Of a stretch of 54,188 nt of DNA, positions 33,931 through 41,889 are shown one piece after another. This DNA is from Gallionella sp. (GTDB taxonomy: Bacteria > Pseudomonadota > Gammaproteobacteria > Burkholderiales > Gallionellaceae): positions 1 to 54,188 of the forward strand of contig JAUYJO010000200.1 of assembly GCA_030700315.1 (NCBI GenBank), written 5' to 3'. Numbering within the stretch: position 1 is the first letter of the stretch; each line of letters opens with the position of its first letter. The position numbers and the translations under genes were made by a program. The notes below the pieces were generated by a model. The model worked only from the letters and a program-made list of their open reading frames with translations, ran no database searches and was not told where the DNA came from.

Positions 33931-34387
33931 CGGCACAGCCCACCAGGCATCCTTGCCCATGAAGCCGGCCATAAAATCCTGCGGCACATAACCGTGAATC
34001 ACCGCACCGATGGCGATACCGGTCAGCACATACGATCACACCTTGTCGACAATTTCGCGCACCGAGGCAAACCCGGCTTGAATCCGATCCGGCAAGGTCA
34101 GCTCATCCGCGCCGACTGTTGCCTGCACGTGCGCCATCTTTTGCACCCAGTCTTCCAGATGCGCTTCCATCTTGAGGCATCCGATGATGTAACCGGCGAA
34201 GATGGCGATGGACAGCCCCAGAACCAGATAGAGCAAGGCGATTTTCCAGCCAAACAATGCGAACAGCAGCGCCAGCGCGATCTCGTTCATCATCGGCGCG
34301 GAAATCAAAAAAGGAAAATGTCACGCCCAACGGTACTGCGGCGATGAGCAGAAAAGCGTGCGGTTGGCGGAGCAAAAAAGTTTTCAT
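33931..34387 (-). pseudogene. Broken ArsP/DUF318-type permease
   Basis: Fragments of one permease are spread over two frames. The start MKTFLLRQPHAFLLIAAVPL overlaps the arsR stop. It then shifts frame at a T-run near 34310, where one extra T separates GVTF from LISAPMMNEIALALLF. The next part runs to IQAGFASVREIVDKV and is cut by TGA (about 34037-34039), where relatives have Trp. It resumes in the same frame as SYVLTGIAIGAVIHGYVPQD and AWWAVP, and is then truncated. The family exports organoarsenicals or other metal compounds. With three independent lesions this copy cannot be functional. Confidence 0.85.
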
Positions 34388-34725
34388 GTGGCTTGCTTGT
34401 TGTTTTTTGGCGACTGCCTTGTTGGCTTGCAGGCATCCGGGTTACCGCCGCAGCAGTTTTCCGTCAGGTACGCCACCATCCCGTGCATCACCGTGAAATT
34501 TGCGGCGTAATAAACGAAGCGCCCGTCCTGCCTGCTGTCCAGCAGCCCAGCGTGGCCGAGTATCTTGAAATGAAACGACAGCGTGGCCGGGGATACTTTC
34601 AGATTCTCCGCCACTTGCCCTGCCGCCATGCCTTCCGGGCCGCGCGCCACCAGCAGGCGATAAATCGCCAAACGAGTGGGTTGCGCCAAAGCTGCCAATG
34701 CCTTTACCACTTGGGCTGTTTTCAT
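34384..34725 (-). CDS. arsR: ArsR-family metalloid-responsive repressor
   Basis: ArsR/SmtB-type winged-helix repressor that leaves DNA on binding arsenite or antimonite. The 113 residues include the recognition region NLKVSPATLSFHFKILGHAG and the wing LLDSRQDGRFVYYAANF. The cysteines are C-terminal (Cys 91, 92 and 99 in ENCCGGNPDAC), the layout of the Acidithiobacillus-type ArsR sensor, not the CVC helix type of plasmid R773. It heads the - strand island, with a likely operator just upstream. Confidence 0.92.
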   Translation of the reverse strand: MKTAQVVKALAALAQPTRLAIYRLLVARGPEGMAAGQVAENLKVSPATLSFHFKILGHAGLLDSRQDGRFVYYAANFTVMHGMVAYLTENCCGGNPDACKPTRQSPKNNKQAT

Positions 34726-34748
34726 TGCGCTACGTTTCCATTATCAAG

Positions 34749-34766
34749 TGAATATGAAAATATTCG
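34749..34766. promoter_or_regulatory. Probable ArsR operator
   Basis: The perfect inverted repeat GAATAT-GAAA-ATATTC lies 24-41 bases upstream of the arsR start. ArsR-family operators are typically A+T-rich palindromes with ATTC/GAAT ends. Position and form fit autoregulation of the island. Confidence 0.6.
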
Positions 34767-34976
34767 GCAGCATTAAAGCAAAATCCCGGGGTCATTGCAA
34801 TAATTCAAATCATAGCTATGCGGTGTTTGCTAACGGCAGGCTTGCAGGAATGGATTGACATGCATTACCGGATGGTAATCATGGATGGTAAGGGTGTGAC
34901 TAAAGGGTAATGCTCGATCAGAGTATTTTATCCACATAAGCCATGCATTTTAATTAAATACAATTAGATAGCATTG

Positions 34977-34994
34977 TTGGCATGAGAAATGCTT
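34977..34994 (+). promoter_or_regulatory. Sigma-54-like promoter of the molybdoenzyme operon
   Basis: TTGGCATGAGAAATGCTT has the invariant GG (34979-34980) and GC (34991-34992) separated by exactly ten bases, as in -24/-12 promoters. The start point would be near 35004, about 80 bases before the first gene. The region 34800-34976 upstream is A+T-rich and could hold activator sites. Which activator is used is unknown; an NtrC-type regulator lies about 12 kb away at 21221-22609. Confidence 0.6.
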
Positions 34995-35085
34995 AAGATG
35001 TGTGCACGGTTGTTTGCGTGATGTTGGTACAAGATTCAGAAGTTGTCGAGCTTTGTGAAAATCTAATCGTTCAGGGAGATTAAAG

Positions 35086-35790
35086 ATGAGTGAATTGCGC
35101 ATTTCATCAATAGAAACAAGGGGAGTGCCGGGCAAAAAGCGCTATGCCATGGTTATCGACCTGCGTCGTTGTATAGGTTGTGATGCCTGTATGGTGGCAT
35201 GTAAGGCTGAATTTGATGTGCCGTTGGGTGTTTTTAGGACTTGGGTGCCGTACAAAGTTGTCGGCAAGTACCCAACTGTCCGCAAGATGTTCATGCCCAG
35301 ATTGTGTAATCACTGTGATGATCCGCCGTGCGTGCGTGCGTGTCCAGTTGAAGCCACCTACAAGGTGGAAGACGGCGGCTTCGTATTGCAACGTTATGAA
35401 CGCTGCATCGGCTGCAAGGCGTGTATGGCATCTTGCCCTTACAACGCGCGCTTCATGTTGCCCAAGCATCGCACTTATACCAACATCACCAGTGTGGTGG
35501 ACAAATGCACCTTCTGTCATCACCGTGTGACGCAGAATCTGGTTCCGGCTTGCGTTCAGACTTGTGTTGGCCGTGCCCGCATCTTTGGTGATCTGAATGA
35601 CCCAGCCAGCGAAGTGTCCTACTTGACCAATACTATGCCCACGCAGGTATTGCGTCCTGAAGAAGGCACCAAACCGCATGTCTTCTACATCGGTGCAGAT
35701 CGCAATCACACTGAAATTGGCCGCCAGATATACGACCCTCAGAATGTGATGGATGCCGAGCGGGCAGTGTTCGATAAAAATCATCGTTAA
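35086..35790 (+). CDS. Four-cluster ferredoxin subunit of a molybdoenzyme (PsrB/TtrB-like)
   Basis: Electron-transfer subunit of a membrane-bound molybdenum oxidoreductase. The 234 residues have four [4Fe-4S] motifs in the DmsB/NrfC order: CIGCDACMVACKAE, CNHCDDPPCVRACPVE, CIGCKACMASCPYN and CTFCHHRV followed by PACVQTCVG. No own signal peptide is present, so export would be by piggyback on the Tat-bearing catalytic subunit. A GGGAG site precedes the ATG. It is the first gene of the operon; the order Fe-S, NrfD anchor, catalytic subunit is that of ttrBCA. Confidence 0.92.
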   Translation: MSELRISSIETRGVPGKKRYAMVIDLRRCIGCDACMVACKAEFDVPLGVFRTWVPYKVVGKYPTVRKMFMPRLCNHCDDPPCVRACPVEATYKVEDGGFVLQRYERCIGCKACMASCPYNARFMLPKHRTYTNITSVVDKCTFCHHRVTQNLVPACVQTCVGRARIFGDLNDPASEVSYLTNTMPTQVLRPEEGTKPHVFYIGADRNHTEIGRQIYDPQNVMDAERAVFDKNHR

Positions 35791-35803
35791 GGAGCTATAA
35801 ATC

Positions 35804-36667
35804 ATGGGTGACTACACCGTTTTCCATCACATGCCCTGGTCGGGCGCGTATGCTGTTTACTTTTTTACCATTGGCATTTCTGCGGCGCTGTTTTTTTTAT
35901 CGGCGCGTTCGTGGTTTTCTACCGGGCAGGCGCTTGTTCCAATCCGCACTTCGGCTGCTTATGTTTCGTTCGCGCTGCTCGCCATCAGTGGGTTACTGCT
36001 GATAGCAGATCTGACACAGCCGATGCGCTTTCTCAACATTATGAACCCGGCTTATCTCAATTTGACTTCTCCGTTGGCATGGGGCGGTCTTAACTTGATA
36101 TCGTTCGGCATTGTTTCGGTGCTATACGTCATGGCAATGAAGAAAAATAATGAGAAAAACGCCAAGTTCTTCGGTGTGATTGGCTCATTGTTGGCGCTTG
36201 GGCTGCCTGTTTACACTGGCTTCGACCTCACCGTGCACCAGAATCGTCCGGTGTGGAACACGCCGCTGATACCTATCCTGTTTGTTGCCATGTCCCTGGT
36301 GTCCGGCGCGGCGCTGGCCTCCATGCTGGCAAAGGGAAAGGAAGTCGCGCTCGCGAGGTTGCGTTGGCATATGCTCTGGGAGGGTGGAGCGGTAGGTGTA
36401 ATGCTGATCGCCCTATTGGGAACCACCGCTTACGGCGGTTCTGGTTCTGAGTTGACCTTTATGTTTATGACATCCGGCAGCTTGGGTTTGATTTTTGTCG
36501 GGTTGGGTATTCTTCTTGGTACGGCTGCGCCAATTGCCGTATTGTTGACTTCTTTCGGGCGGCAACATACCGGCATCCTGGCGGCAGGGGGCTTGTTGTT
36601 GGTCGGCGGGATGGCGCTTAAATATTCCATCCTGATCAGCGGCCAAATCGTACAAACTTACTTCTAA
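35804..36667 (+). CDS. NrfD/PsrC-type membrane anchor subunit
   Basis: Polytopic quinone-interacting subunit of the NrfD family. The 287-residue protein has about eight hydrophobic segments, for example ISAALFFLSARSWF, ISGLLLIADL and GLIFVGLGILLGTAAPIAVL. It exchanges electrons between the quinone pool and the Fe-S subunit; direction depends on the substrate. It binds no heme, consistent with the few histidines in its helices. It lies 13 bases after the Fe-S gene and 17 before the catalytic gene. Confidence 0.9.
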   Translation: MGDYTVFHHMPWSGAYAVYFFTIGISAALFFLSARSWFSTGQALVPIRTSAAYVSFALLAISGLLLIADLTQPMRFLNIMNPAYLNLTSPLAWGGLNLISFGIVSVLYVMAMKKNNEKNAKFFGVIGSLLALGLPVYTGFDLTVHQNRPVWNTPLIPILFVAMSLVSGAALASMLAKGKEVALARLRWHMLWEGGAVGVMLIALLGTTAYGGSGSELTFMFMTSGSLGLIFVGLGILLGTAAPIAVLLTSFGRQHTGILAAGGLLLVGGMALKYSILISGQIVQTYF

Positions 36668-36684
36668 ATCTGGGGGATATTGTT

Positions 36685-39318
36685 ATGTTTGAAATGACTC
36701 GTAGAACATTCCTTAAGGTCAGTGCGGGGGCGGCAGCAGCTGCAGTTGCGGTTCCCAAAGCTCTGAACGCAATGGAAAACGACCTGGGCGGTCGTGATTT
36801 ATCGCCAGTGAGTCTGGCAGAGCGTCAGGCCATTCCGACTAACTGTCATGTCTGCAATATTCAGGATGGGGCAATAGCTTATGTGGAAAATGGCCGTATC
36901 GTTAAGTTGGAGGGCAACCCGGAACACGTCTCCACCCGTGGCAGATTGTGCGCCAAGGGCAACTCCGGCATGTGGTACACCTACGATCCCGATCGTATTC
37001 TGTATCCGCTGAAGCGCGTCGGTGCACGCGGCGAAGGCAAGTGGAAGCGCATCTCCTGGGATGAAGCATTGGTCGAGTTGGCGCAAAAATTGGATGCTGC
37101 CATCAAGGAAGACCCTAACACCATCAGTCTGAAGTATGGTCGTAACCGCTCCGGCGGCGTGATCGACCGCTTCATGAACACGCTTGGCTCGGCGACTGTC
37201 ATCAACCACACTTCGGTGTGCGAATCGTCGAAGAAAATCGGCATGGAACCGACTTGGGGACCGGATATTGAAACCCCGGATTTTGCCAACGCAAAATACA
37301 TCCTCAACTTTGGTTCCAATATCATGGAGGCGGCGTATTTCCACAATCCCTATGCACAACGCATCACGGAAGGTGTGGCTGAAAACAATGCCAAACTGGT
37401 GACCTTCGATGTGCGCCTGTCCAACACGGCAGGACGTTCGGACGAATGGATTCCGGTGTTTCCGGGCACGGATGGCGCGGTAGCCTTGGCTCTCGGGCAC
37501 GTGATTCTGCGTGAAGACTTACAGGATACCGATTTCATTGATACCTGGTGCAACGTATCAACTGATGAACTAAAGCAACATTACAAGCAGTTCACACCCG
37601 AGTGGGCCTCCGGCCTTTCCGGTGTGCCGGTTGAGACTATTGAGCGCATCGCACGCGAATTCGCGCTCACCAAGCCGGCGACCACCTATACTTACCGCGG
37701 CCCGGCCAAGCACTTGTATGGTTCGTACAACGAGAAGGCCACCATGATGCTGTCCATCATGACCGGTAACGTGGAAAAACGCGGTGGTTACTGCATGCCG
37801 CGCGGCATGGGTTGGCCGCAACCGCAGCCGGAACCGCCCAAGCCAAAGAACCCATCAGCTATGGCGCATCCGCACGAGTATCCGCTCGCCGGACACAAGG
37901 TGAGCCATCTGCTGCCGTATTTCATTGCCGAGGGCAGGCAGAAGATCAACGTGCACTTTTCCTATCAGGACAACCCGGTGTACACCAACCCGGGTGCACA
38001 GGCTTACTGGGGCAAGCTGTACCGCGACGAGAAGCTGATTCCTTATTATGTGGCACTGACCCCATTCATGGGCGAGGAAGCGGCGCTGGCCGACCTGATT
38101 TTGCCGGATTGCCCTTATTTGGAGCGCTGGGAGCCGGAGTCCATGCCCAATTCCTTATGGCCTTGGCTCGGTATTCGTCAACCGGTCATCAAGTCACTGG
38201 GCGAATCGCGTGAAAACCGCATCATGATGCGCGACATCATCTGGAAGATGGATCCGGACGGTAAGCGTGGCATGAAACAGTATTGGAACTTCAAGGATGG
38301 CGAAGATTATATGCGCCAGCACTTCGATAACATTCCGGGTCTAAAGGAAGCTGGCGGCCTCGATTTCTTGAAGAAGCATGGCGTCTGGCCAATTTACGGC
38401 AAGCTTAATCCGCGCACCGGGAAAATTTCCGATAAAACTGGCCGTGAAATTGTGCCGGAGTACGGTTTGCACATGAAAGAGTTGTCAGCTTCGGATATGG
38501 CCGGAACCTCTGTTGATGGCAAGGGCGCCATTATGAAAAATGGCAAGGCCATAGGTGTTCGTCGCAATGGCAGGAATTACGTGGGTTTCCCTACAGGCAA
38601 CCGGCTAATCAATGTGCGCGTGGATCAATGGGCAGAATATGGCTTCAACCCCATGCCGACCTTCAAGCAGATTCCCTGGCACAAGGAGATGAAGGAGGAC
38701 GAAATGGTCTTGACCACATACAAGATCAATATCCACAAACAATCGCGTACGGCTGCCGTCAAGTGGCTGGCGGAAATCATGCACAGCAATCCGGTGTGGA
38801 TGAATACCGTGACTGGCGAAAAACTCGGTGTCAAGACAGGTGATCTGGTGCGTATCGAAAGCGCCGTTGGCCACATGGTGACCAAGGCCTACGTTTTCGA
38901 AGGCATTCATCCAAAAGTGGTGGCAATCCCGACCGCGTTTGGCCATTGGGAATATGGCAGGCTTGCCACACTCAAGCTCAAGGAAAAAAAGGGTGGCGAG
39001 TTCGGTGCAACCGATGATGCCGACTTGAACAACGTCTGGTGGGAAGATAAGGGCGTGCATCCGAATGCCATCATTCCGACTGTCGTCGATCCGATTGGTG
39101 GTTCGCAGGGTTGGTATGACACGGTGGTCAAGGTCACCAAGGCCAGCTCGAACGATAAATATGGTGATGTAGAGGGTAGCTGGGAGAAACATCTCGCAGC
39201 GGCCAAGGAAACCATGCGTTACGCCTATACCGGCGACCTGCACCGCAAGATGCATCCGGAAATGGCCTCTTGGGGTGGTCCGGAAAGTGTTAAGCCGCAT
39301 GAAGGTGGAGGTCACTAA
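36685..39318 (+). CDS. Molybdopterin oxidoreductase catalytic subunit (PsrA/TtrA/SoeA-like)
   Basis: Bis-MGD molybdoenzyme of the DMSO-reductase family, 877 residues. The Tat signal is MTRRTFLKVSAGAAAAAVA. The N-terminal Fe-S motif is Cys 54, Cys 57, Asp 61, Cys 89: the usual third cysteine is aspartate. The probable Mo ligand is Cys 179 in INHTSVCESSKKIG. The C-terminal cofactor domain has NPVWMNTVTGEKLGVKTGDL. The overall form is that of the sulfur/arsenic-compound branch (PsrA, PhsA, TtrA, ArrA, SoeA). The substrate cannot be named; the rhodanese-like gene in the operon favours a sulfur compound. MFEM at 36685 or MTRR at 36694 could be the start. Confidence 0.9.
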   Translation: MFEMTRRTFLKVSAGAAAAAVAVPKALNAMENDLGGRDLSPVSLAERQAIPTNCHVCNIQDGAIAYVENGRIVKLEGNPEHVSTRGRLCAKGNSGMWYTYDPDRILYPLKRVGARGEGKWKRISWDEALVELAQKLDAAIKEDPNTISLKYGRNRSGGVIDRFMNTLGSATVINHTSVCESSKKIGMEPTWGPDIETPDFANAKYILNFGSNIMEAAYFHNPYAQRITEGVAENNAKLVTFDVRLSNTAGRSDEWIPVFPGTDGAVALALGHVILREDLQDTDFIDTWCNVSTDELKQHYKQFTPEWASGLSGVPVETIERIAREFALTKPATTYTYRGPAKHLYGSYNEKATMMLSIMTGNVEKRGGYCMPRGMGWPQPQPEPPKPKNPSAMAHPHEYPLAGHKVSHLLPYFIAEGRQKINVHFSYQDNPVYTNPGAQAYWGKLYRDEKLIPYYVALTPFMGEEAALADLILPDCPYLERWEPESMPNSLWPWLGIRQPVIKSLGESRENRIMMRDIIWKMDPDGKRGMKQYWNFKDGEDYMRQHFDNIPGLKEAGGLDFLKKHGVWPIYGKLNPRTGKISDKTGREIVPEYGLHMKELSASDMAGTSVDGKGAIMKNGKAIGVRRNGRNYVGFPTGNRLINVRVDQWAEYGFNPMPTFKQIPWHKEMKEDEMVLTTYKINIHKQSRTAAVKWLAEIMHSNPVWMNTVTGEKLGVKTGDLVRIESAVGHMVTKAYVFEGIHPKVVAIPTAFGHWEYGRLATLKLKEKKGGEFGATDDADLNNVWWEDKGVHPNAIIPTVVDPIGGSQGWYDTVVKVTKASSNDKYGDVEGSWEKHLAAAKETMRYAYTGDLHRKMHPEMASWGGPESVKPHEGGGH

Positions 39319-39396
39319 AGTTCTTTGCTTGTGCGGCGTGTTCTCCCTCATCCCGCTTGCGCAGGCCTAGATGGTAGTATTGCAAGAGAGAGCTTG

Positions 39397-39436
39397 CAGC
39401 CCGGCACGCACTTCCACGCGCCGGGCTGTTTTTTTA
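39397..39436 (+). terminator. Intrinsic terminator between catalytic subunit and torD
   Basis: AGCCCGGC (39398-39405) pairs with GCCGGGCT (39420-39427) and is followed by a run of seven T. It lies inside the operon, just before the torD ribosome site. It probably lets only part of the polymerases continue, so that structural subunits are made in excess over chaperone and accessory proteins. Confidence 0.85.
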
Positions 39437-39449
39437 TTAAAGGATGAAA

Positions 39450-40283
39450 ATGACGACTGTATTACAAGATACTGCAAATGCTGCAGCAGAATTTTCAAGC
39501 GATGAGTTGCTTGCGGAATGCAAGGCCAGAGCCAATATTTATCGTCTGTTAGCAGGGACATTTCTGGAAGAGCCTACCGCGGACTATTTGAATGCAATCA
39601 GGTCACCAGAAGTAACGGCATCATTGCGGGAAATGGGGGTAGCCTTTGGTGAGGATTTCACCGGCGAACCGTTAGAAAAACTGCAAGACACGCTTGCCTG
39701 CGAATATGCCGTGTTGTTTGTTGTGGCTGGTGGTTGCCCGGCCGTGGAATCGATCAGGCTGACCGGGCGTTATCAGCAGCAGCCGTACTTCGAAGTGCGC
39801 GAGTTTTATCAAAGAGCGGGATTCCAGGTGTCTGATAGCCGCTTTGCGGTATTTGATGATCAGCTGGGTGTGGAGTTAACTTTTCTTGCCGAGATGCTGG
39901 ATCGTGCAGCCGATGCCCTGGCCTTGGGTGATCAAGATGGCTACGAGCGAGTGACCAAGGAAATAAAACGTTTTTGGGTATTACATCCAGGCAAATGGGT
40001 GAGGGGCTACGCCAGCCTGCTGGTGCGGGCATCCGAGCATTCTTTTTACCGCGAAATGGCCAAATTGCTTGCCAATTTTGCTGATTGGGAAATCGATTTG
40101 CTTGGTTTGAAAGTGGATGATGTGGACGGCGGAAAGTTGAAAGTACCCAAAGCCGAGATAGAGTATGAATTTGATCCTGATGAGCCTGTTTGTAACGCTT
40201 GTGAGAAGGGGGACGATGATCAGGAAGAAGGGTTCCAGAAAATAGATATTTCGCTTATTCAATCCAGATTAAAAGAAAGTTAA
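39450..40283 (+). CDS. TorD-family molybdoenzyme maturation chaperone
   Basis: Cytoplasmic chaperone that holds the Tat-bearing catalytic subunit until cofactor insertion. The 277-residue helical protein has the TorD/DmsD pattern: RANIYRLLAGTFLEEPTADY, CEYAVLFVVAGGCPAVESIR, DQLGVELTFLAEML and LHPGKWVRGYASLLVRASEH. It ends with an acidic tail holding CNAC. ATG 39450 has the right distance from AAAGGA; ATG 39444 is too close. It is adjacent to the molybdoenzyme genes, so the partner is clear. Confidence 0.88.
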   Translation: MTTVLQDTANAAAEFSSDELLAECKARANIYRLLAGTFLEEPTADYLNAIRSPEVTASLREMGVAFGEDFTGEPLEKLQDTLACEYAVLFVVAGGCPAVESIRLTGRYQQQPYFEVREFYQRAGFQVSDSRFAVFDDQLGVELTFLAEMLDRAADALALGDQDGYERVTKEIKRFWVLHPGKWVRGYASLLVRASEHSFYREMAKLLANFADWEIDLLGLKVDDVDGGKLKVPKAEIEYEFDPDEPVCNACEKGDDDQEEGFQKIDISLIQSRLKES

Positions 40284-40288
40284 CTGAT

Positions 40289-40696
40289 ATGCGTTATTTG
40301 TGGGACTGGAATGAGCTCGATCATCACTGGAATAATAATGAGTTCGGCGAAGTTCACGACTGGCTGAATGAACGCTGGGCGCAAATAGTCAAAGATAGCC
40401 CGGCGGGAGATAAAGATCCGGATGCACGTTTTATGCAAGGGCTGGCATTTGCCGCGCTGGCCATTTATTTTACGCAGGTCGGCAATCAGGAGAGTGCGTG
40501 CCTGTTTCTGGACGATGCGCTGATGATTCTGCCCCAGTACAAACCTAGCTACATGGGCATCATGGTCGAACCGGTTCTTGAAACGTTGCATACCCTGCGT
40601 CCGGTTATCTCTTTGCTTGGGCGGGATGACCCATGTCCATTTCAACCATTTGCATACAACAAATTAATATTTGATCGCGATCAATCCAATGCATAA
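40289..40696 (+). CDS. DUF309-like small helical protein
   Basis: 135-residue protein with the layout of the DUF309 family: WNNNEFGEVHDWLNERW (family F-N-G-F-EAHE-E-W), then QGLAFAALAIYFTQVGNQES and ACLFLDDALMIL. The family has no settled biochemical role. It lies five bases after torD and overlaps the next gene by eight bases, so it is part of the accessory half of the operon. The call rests on motif similarity only. Confidence 0.6.
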   Translation: MRYLWDWNELDHHWNNNEFGEVHDWLNERWAQIVKDSPAGDKDPDARFMQGLAFAALAIYFTQVGNQESACLFLDDALMILPQYKPSYMGIMVEPVLETLHTLRPVISLLGRDDPCPFQPFAYNKLIFDRDQSNA

Positions 40697-41420
40697 AGAA
40701 TCGGGTATGAAACTTGCGCACTGGGCCGATGTCGGAGGTTTGCCCGCGGAAGGCATGTGTTGCATGCGCGATAGCGATGCACTGCCAGAGTCTTTGCAAC
40801 AAATCACCATTATTCTGGATCGCGGCACTGAGGCGCGTGCGAGTGAACTGCTTGCTTGTGGTGCGGAGCGAGTGCTACTTGGCGATGCAGCCCTGCTGGA
40901 CAGCGCTGTGGTAGCGCGACTGGTGCAGCAATACGGCAGTGAGCGTGTTGGTGTCTGGTTGCAGGTGAAGAAGACGCTTGTGTCCTGGGCGATGGATTGC
41001 GTCTCGAATGAAGATTTCAATTGCCTGACGCCCTCGGTTGGCAAGCCCGGTTGGGACGTGTTGATGAGTGACGGTGCATCTACTGGAACCGATGCGGGAT
41101 GGTGGGTGGGTGAAATGCTGGCGCTGGGTGCTTCCATGGCACTGATAAGTGTTGATGTGCGGGATGATGCTGATTTGAATGTTTGTGCTGAATTGATGGA
41201 AAGCTATGGTGAGCATCTCTGGTTCTCTCCGTGGCAAGAACCCAATGCCGATCTTGAGCCTTGGGTGCGTTATGGCCAGATCAGGAAATTGGTTTTGCCT
41301 ACGCCAAATGAGCGTGACGATAAAGAGATTGCGCGGATTTGCGCCGCTGCAATATCAGAGGATGAATCGGTTGACGACAAAATGCTCGCCCGCCAACAAG
41401 GTGATGAAACGACAATATGA
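40689..41420 (+). CDS. HisA-like TIM-barrel protein of unknown role
   Basis: About 243 residues. One segment, ELLACGAERVLLGDAALLDS, then VVARLVQQYGSERVGVWLQV, follows the HisA/HisF pattern (GA-RV-IG-AAL, then YG-ERI-V-LD). Another, WWVGEMLALGASMALISVDV, fits the later D-RDG strand. The substrate-binding glycine-rich loops of HisA are poorly kept, so histidine synthesis is unlikely. The start may be ATG 40689, ATG 40707 or TTG 40671. It overlaps neighbours on both sides. A role in maturation or metabolism linked to the molybdoenzyme is inferred from context only. Confidence 0.5.
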   Translation: MHKESGMKLAHWADVGGLPAEGMCCMRDSDALPESLQQITIILDRGTEARASELLACGAERVLLGDAALLDSAVVARLVQQYGSERVGVWLQVKKTLVSWAMDCVSNEDFNCLTPSVGKPGWDVLMSDGASTGTDAGWWVGEMLALGASMALISVDVRDDADLNVCAELMESYGEHLWFSPWQEPNADLEPWVRYGQIRKLVLPTPNERDDKEIARICAAAISEDESVDDKMLARQQGDETTI

Positions 41421-41887
41421 AATGCACATTACGCGGCTTCTGTTGGGTGTTCCTGATGCTGCCTGCACTATGTTTCGCAGGGGACGGCCTGTTGCTTGGT
41501 TTTGATGAACTTGCGGCAGAAATCAAGAAATCAGGCGACGATTATCAGTTGCTGGATGCGCGCGGTGCCGAGGCGCAAAGAATTGCGCCCATCGCGTTTT
41601 CAACTAAATATCGAAAAATAATGCCCATAAAAAAAGGGCTGGTGTTGATTGTGGCGGATACAGACGCCGCTGCCCTCGAAATCGCCCAGTCCATTCCTGC
41701 CGGAGCGGATCGCAACGTGTTTGCGGTAATGGGCGGTGCCGAAACATGGCAACGAGTGTCGAGGGAGGCTGCACCACGTTCGACAATGCCGGACAGTTTC
41801 GTTATCCCCGCCAATACCTGCGAACAGGGCAAGCCGATACAGGAGCTTAAACGCAACAAGCCATGGCAGGAACTCAAGGGTAAATAA
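41417..41887 (+). CDS. Exported rhodanese-like protein without catalytic cysteine
   Basis: 156 residues with a signal peptide (FCWVFLMLPALCFAGDG). A single rhodanese fold follows: DDYQLLDARGAEAQRIAP and NVFAVMGGAETWQRV match the family Asp-Ala-Arg and GG-x-x-W motifs. The position of the active-site cysteine reads LVLIVADTDAAA, so sulfur transfer by the normal route is not possible. One cysteine remains in the C-terminal tail (ANTCEQGKP). It probably acts in the periplasm beside the molybdoenzyme, perhaps as a sulfur-compound binding protein. It overlaps the previous gene by four bases. Confidence 0.68.
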   Translation: MKCTLRGFCWVFLMLPALCFAGDGLLLGFDELAAEIKKSGDDYQLLDARGAEAQRIAPIAFSTKYRKIMPIKKGLVLIVADTDAAALEIAQSIPAGADRNVFAVMGGAETWQRVSREAAPRSTMPDSFVIPANTCEQGKPIQELKRNKPWQELKGK

Positions 41888-41889
41888 TT

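Noticed and set aside
34036..34039. Selenocysteine or stop-codon readthrough in the permease
   Set aside because: The TGA stands where relatives have Trp, and the gene has a frameshift and truncation besides, so decay is the simpler explanation.
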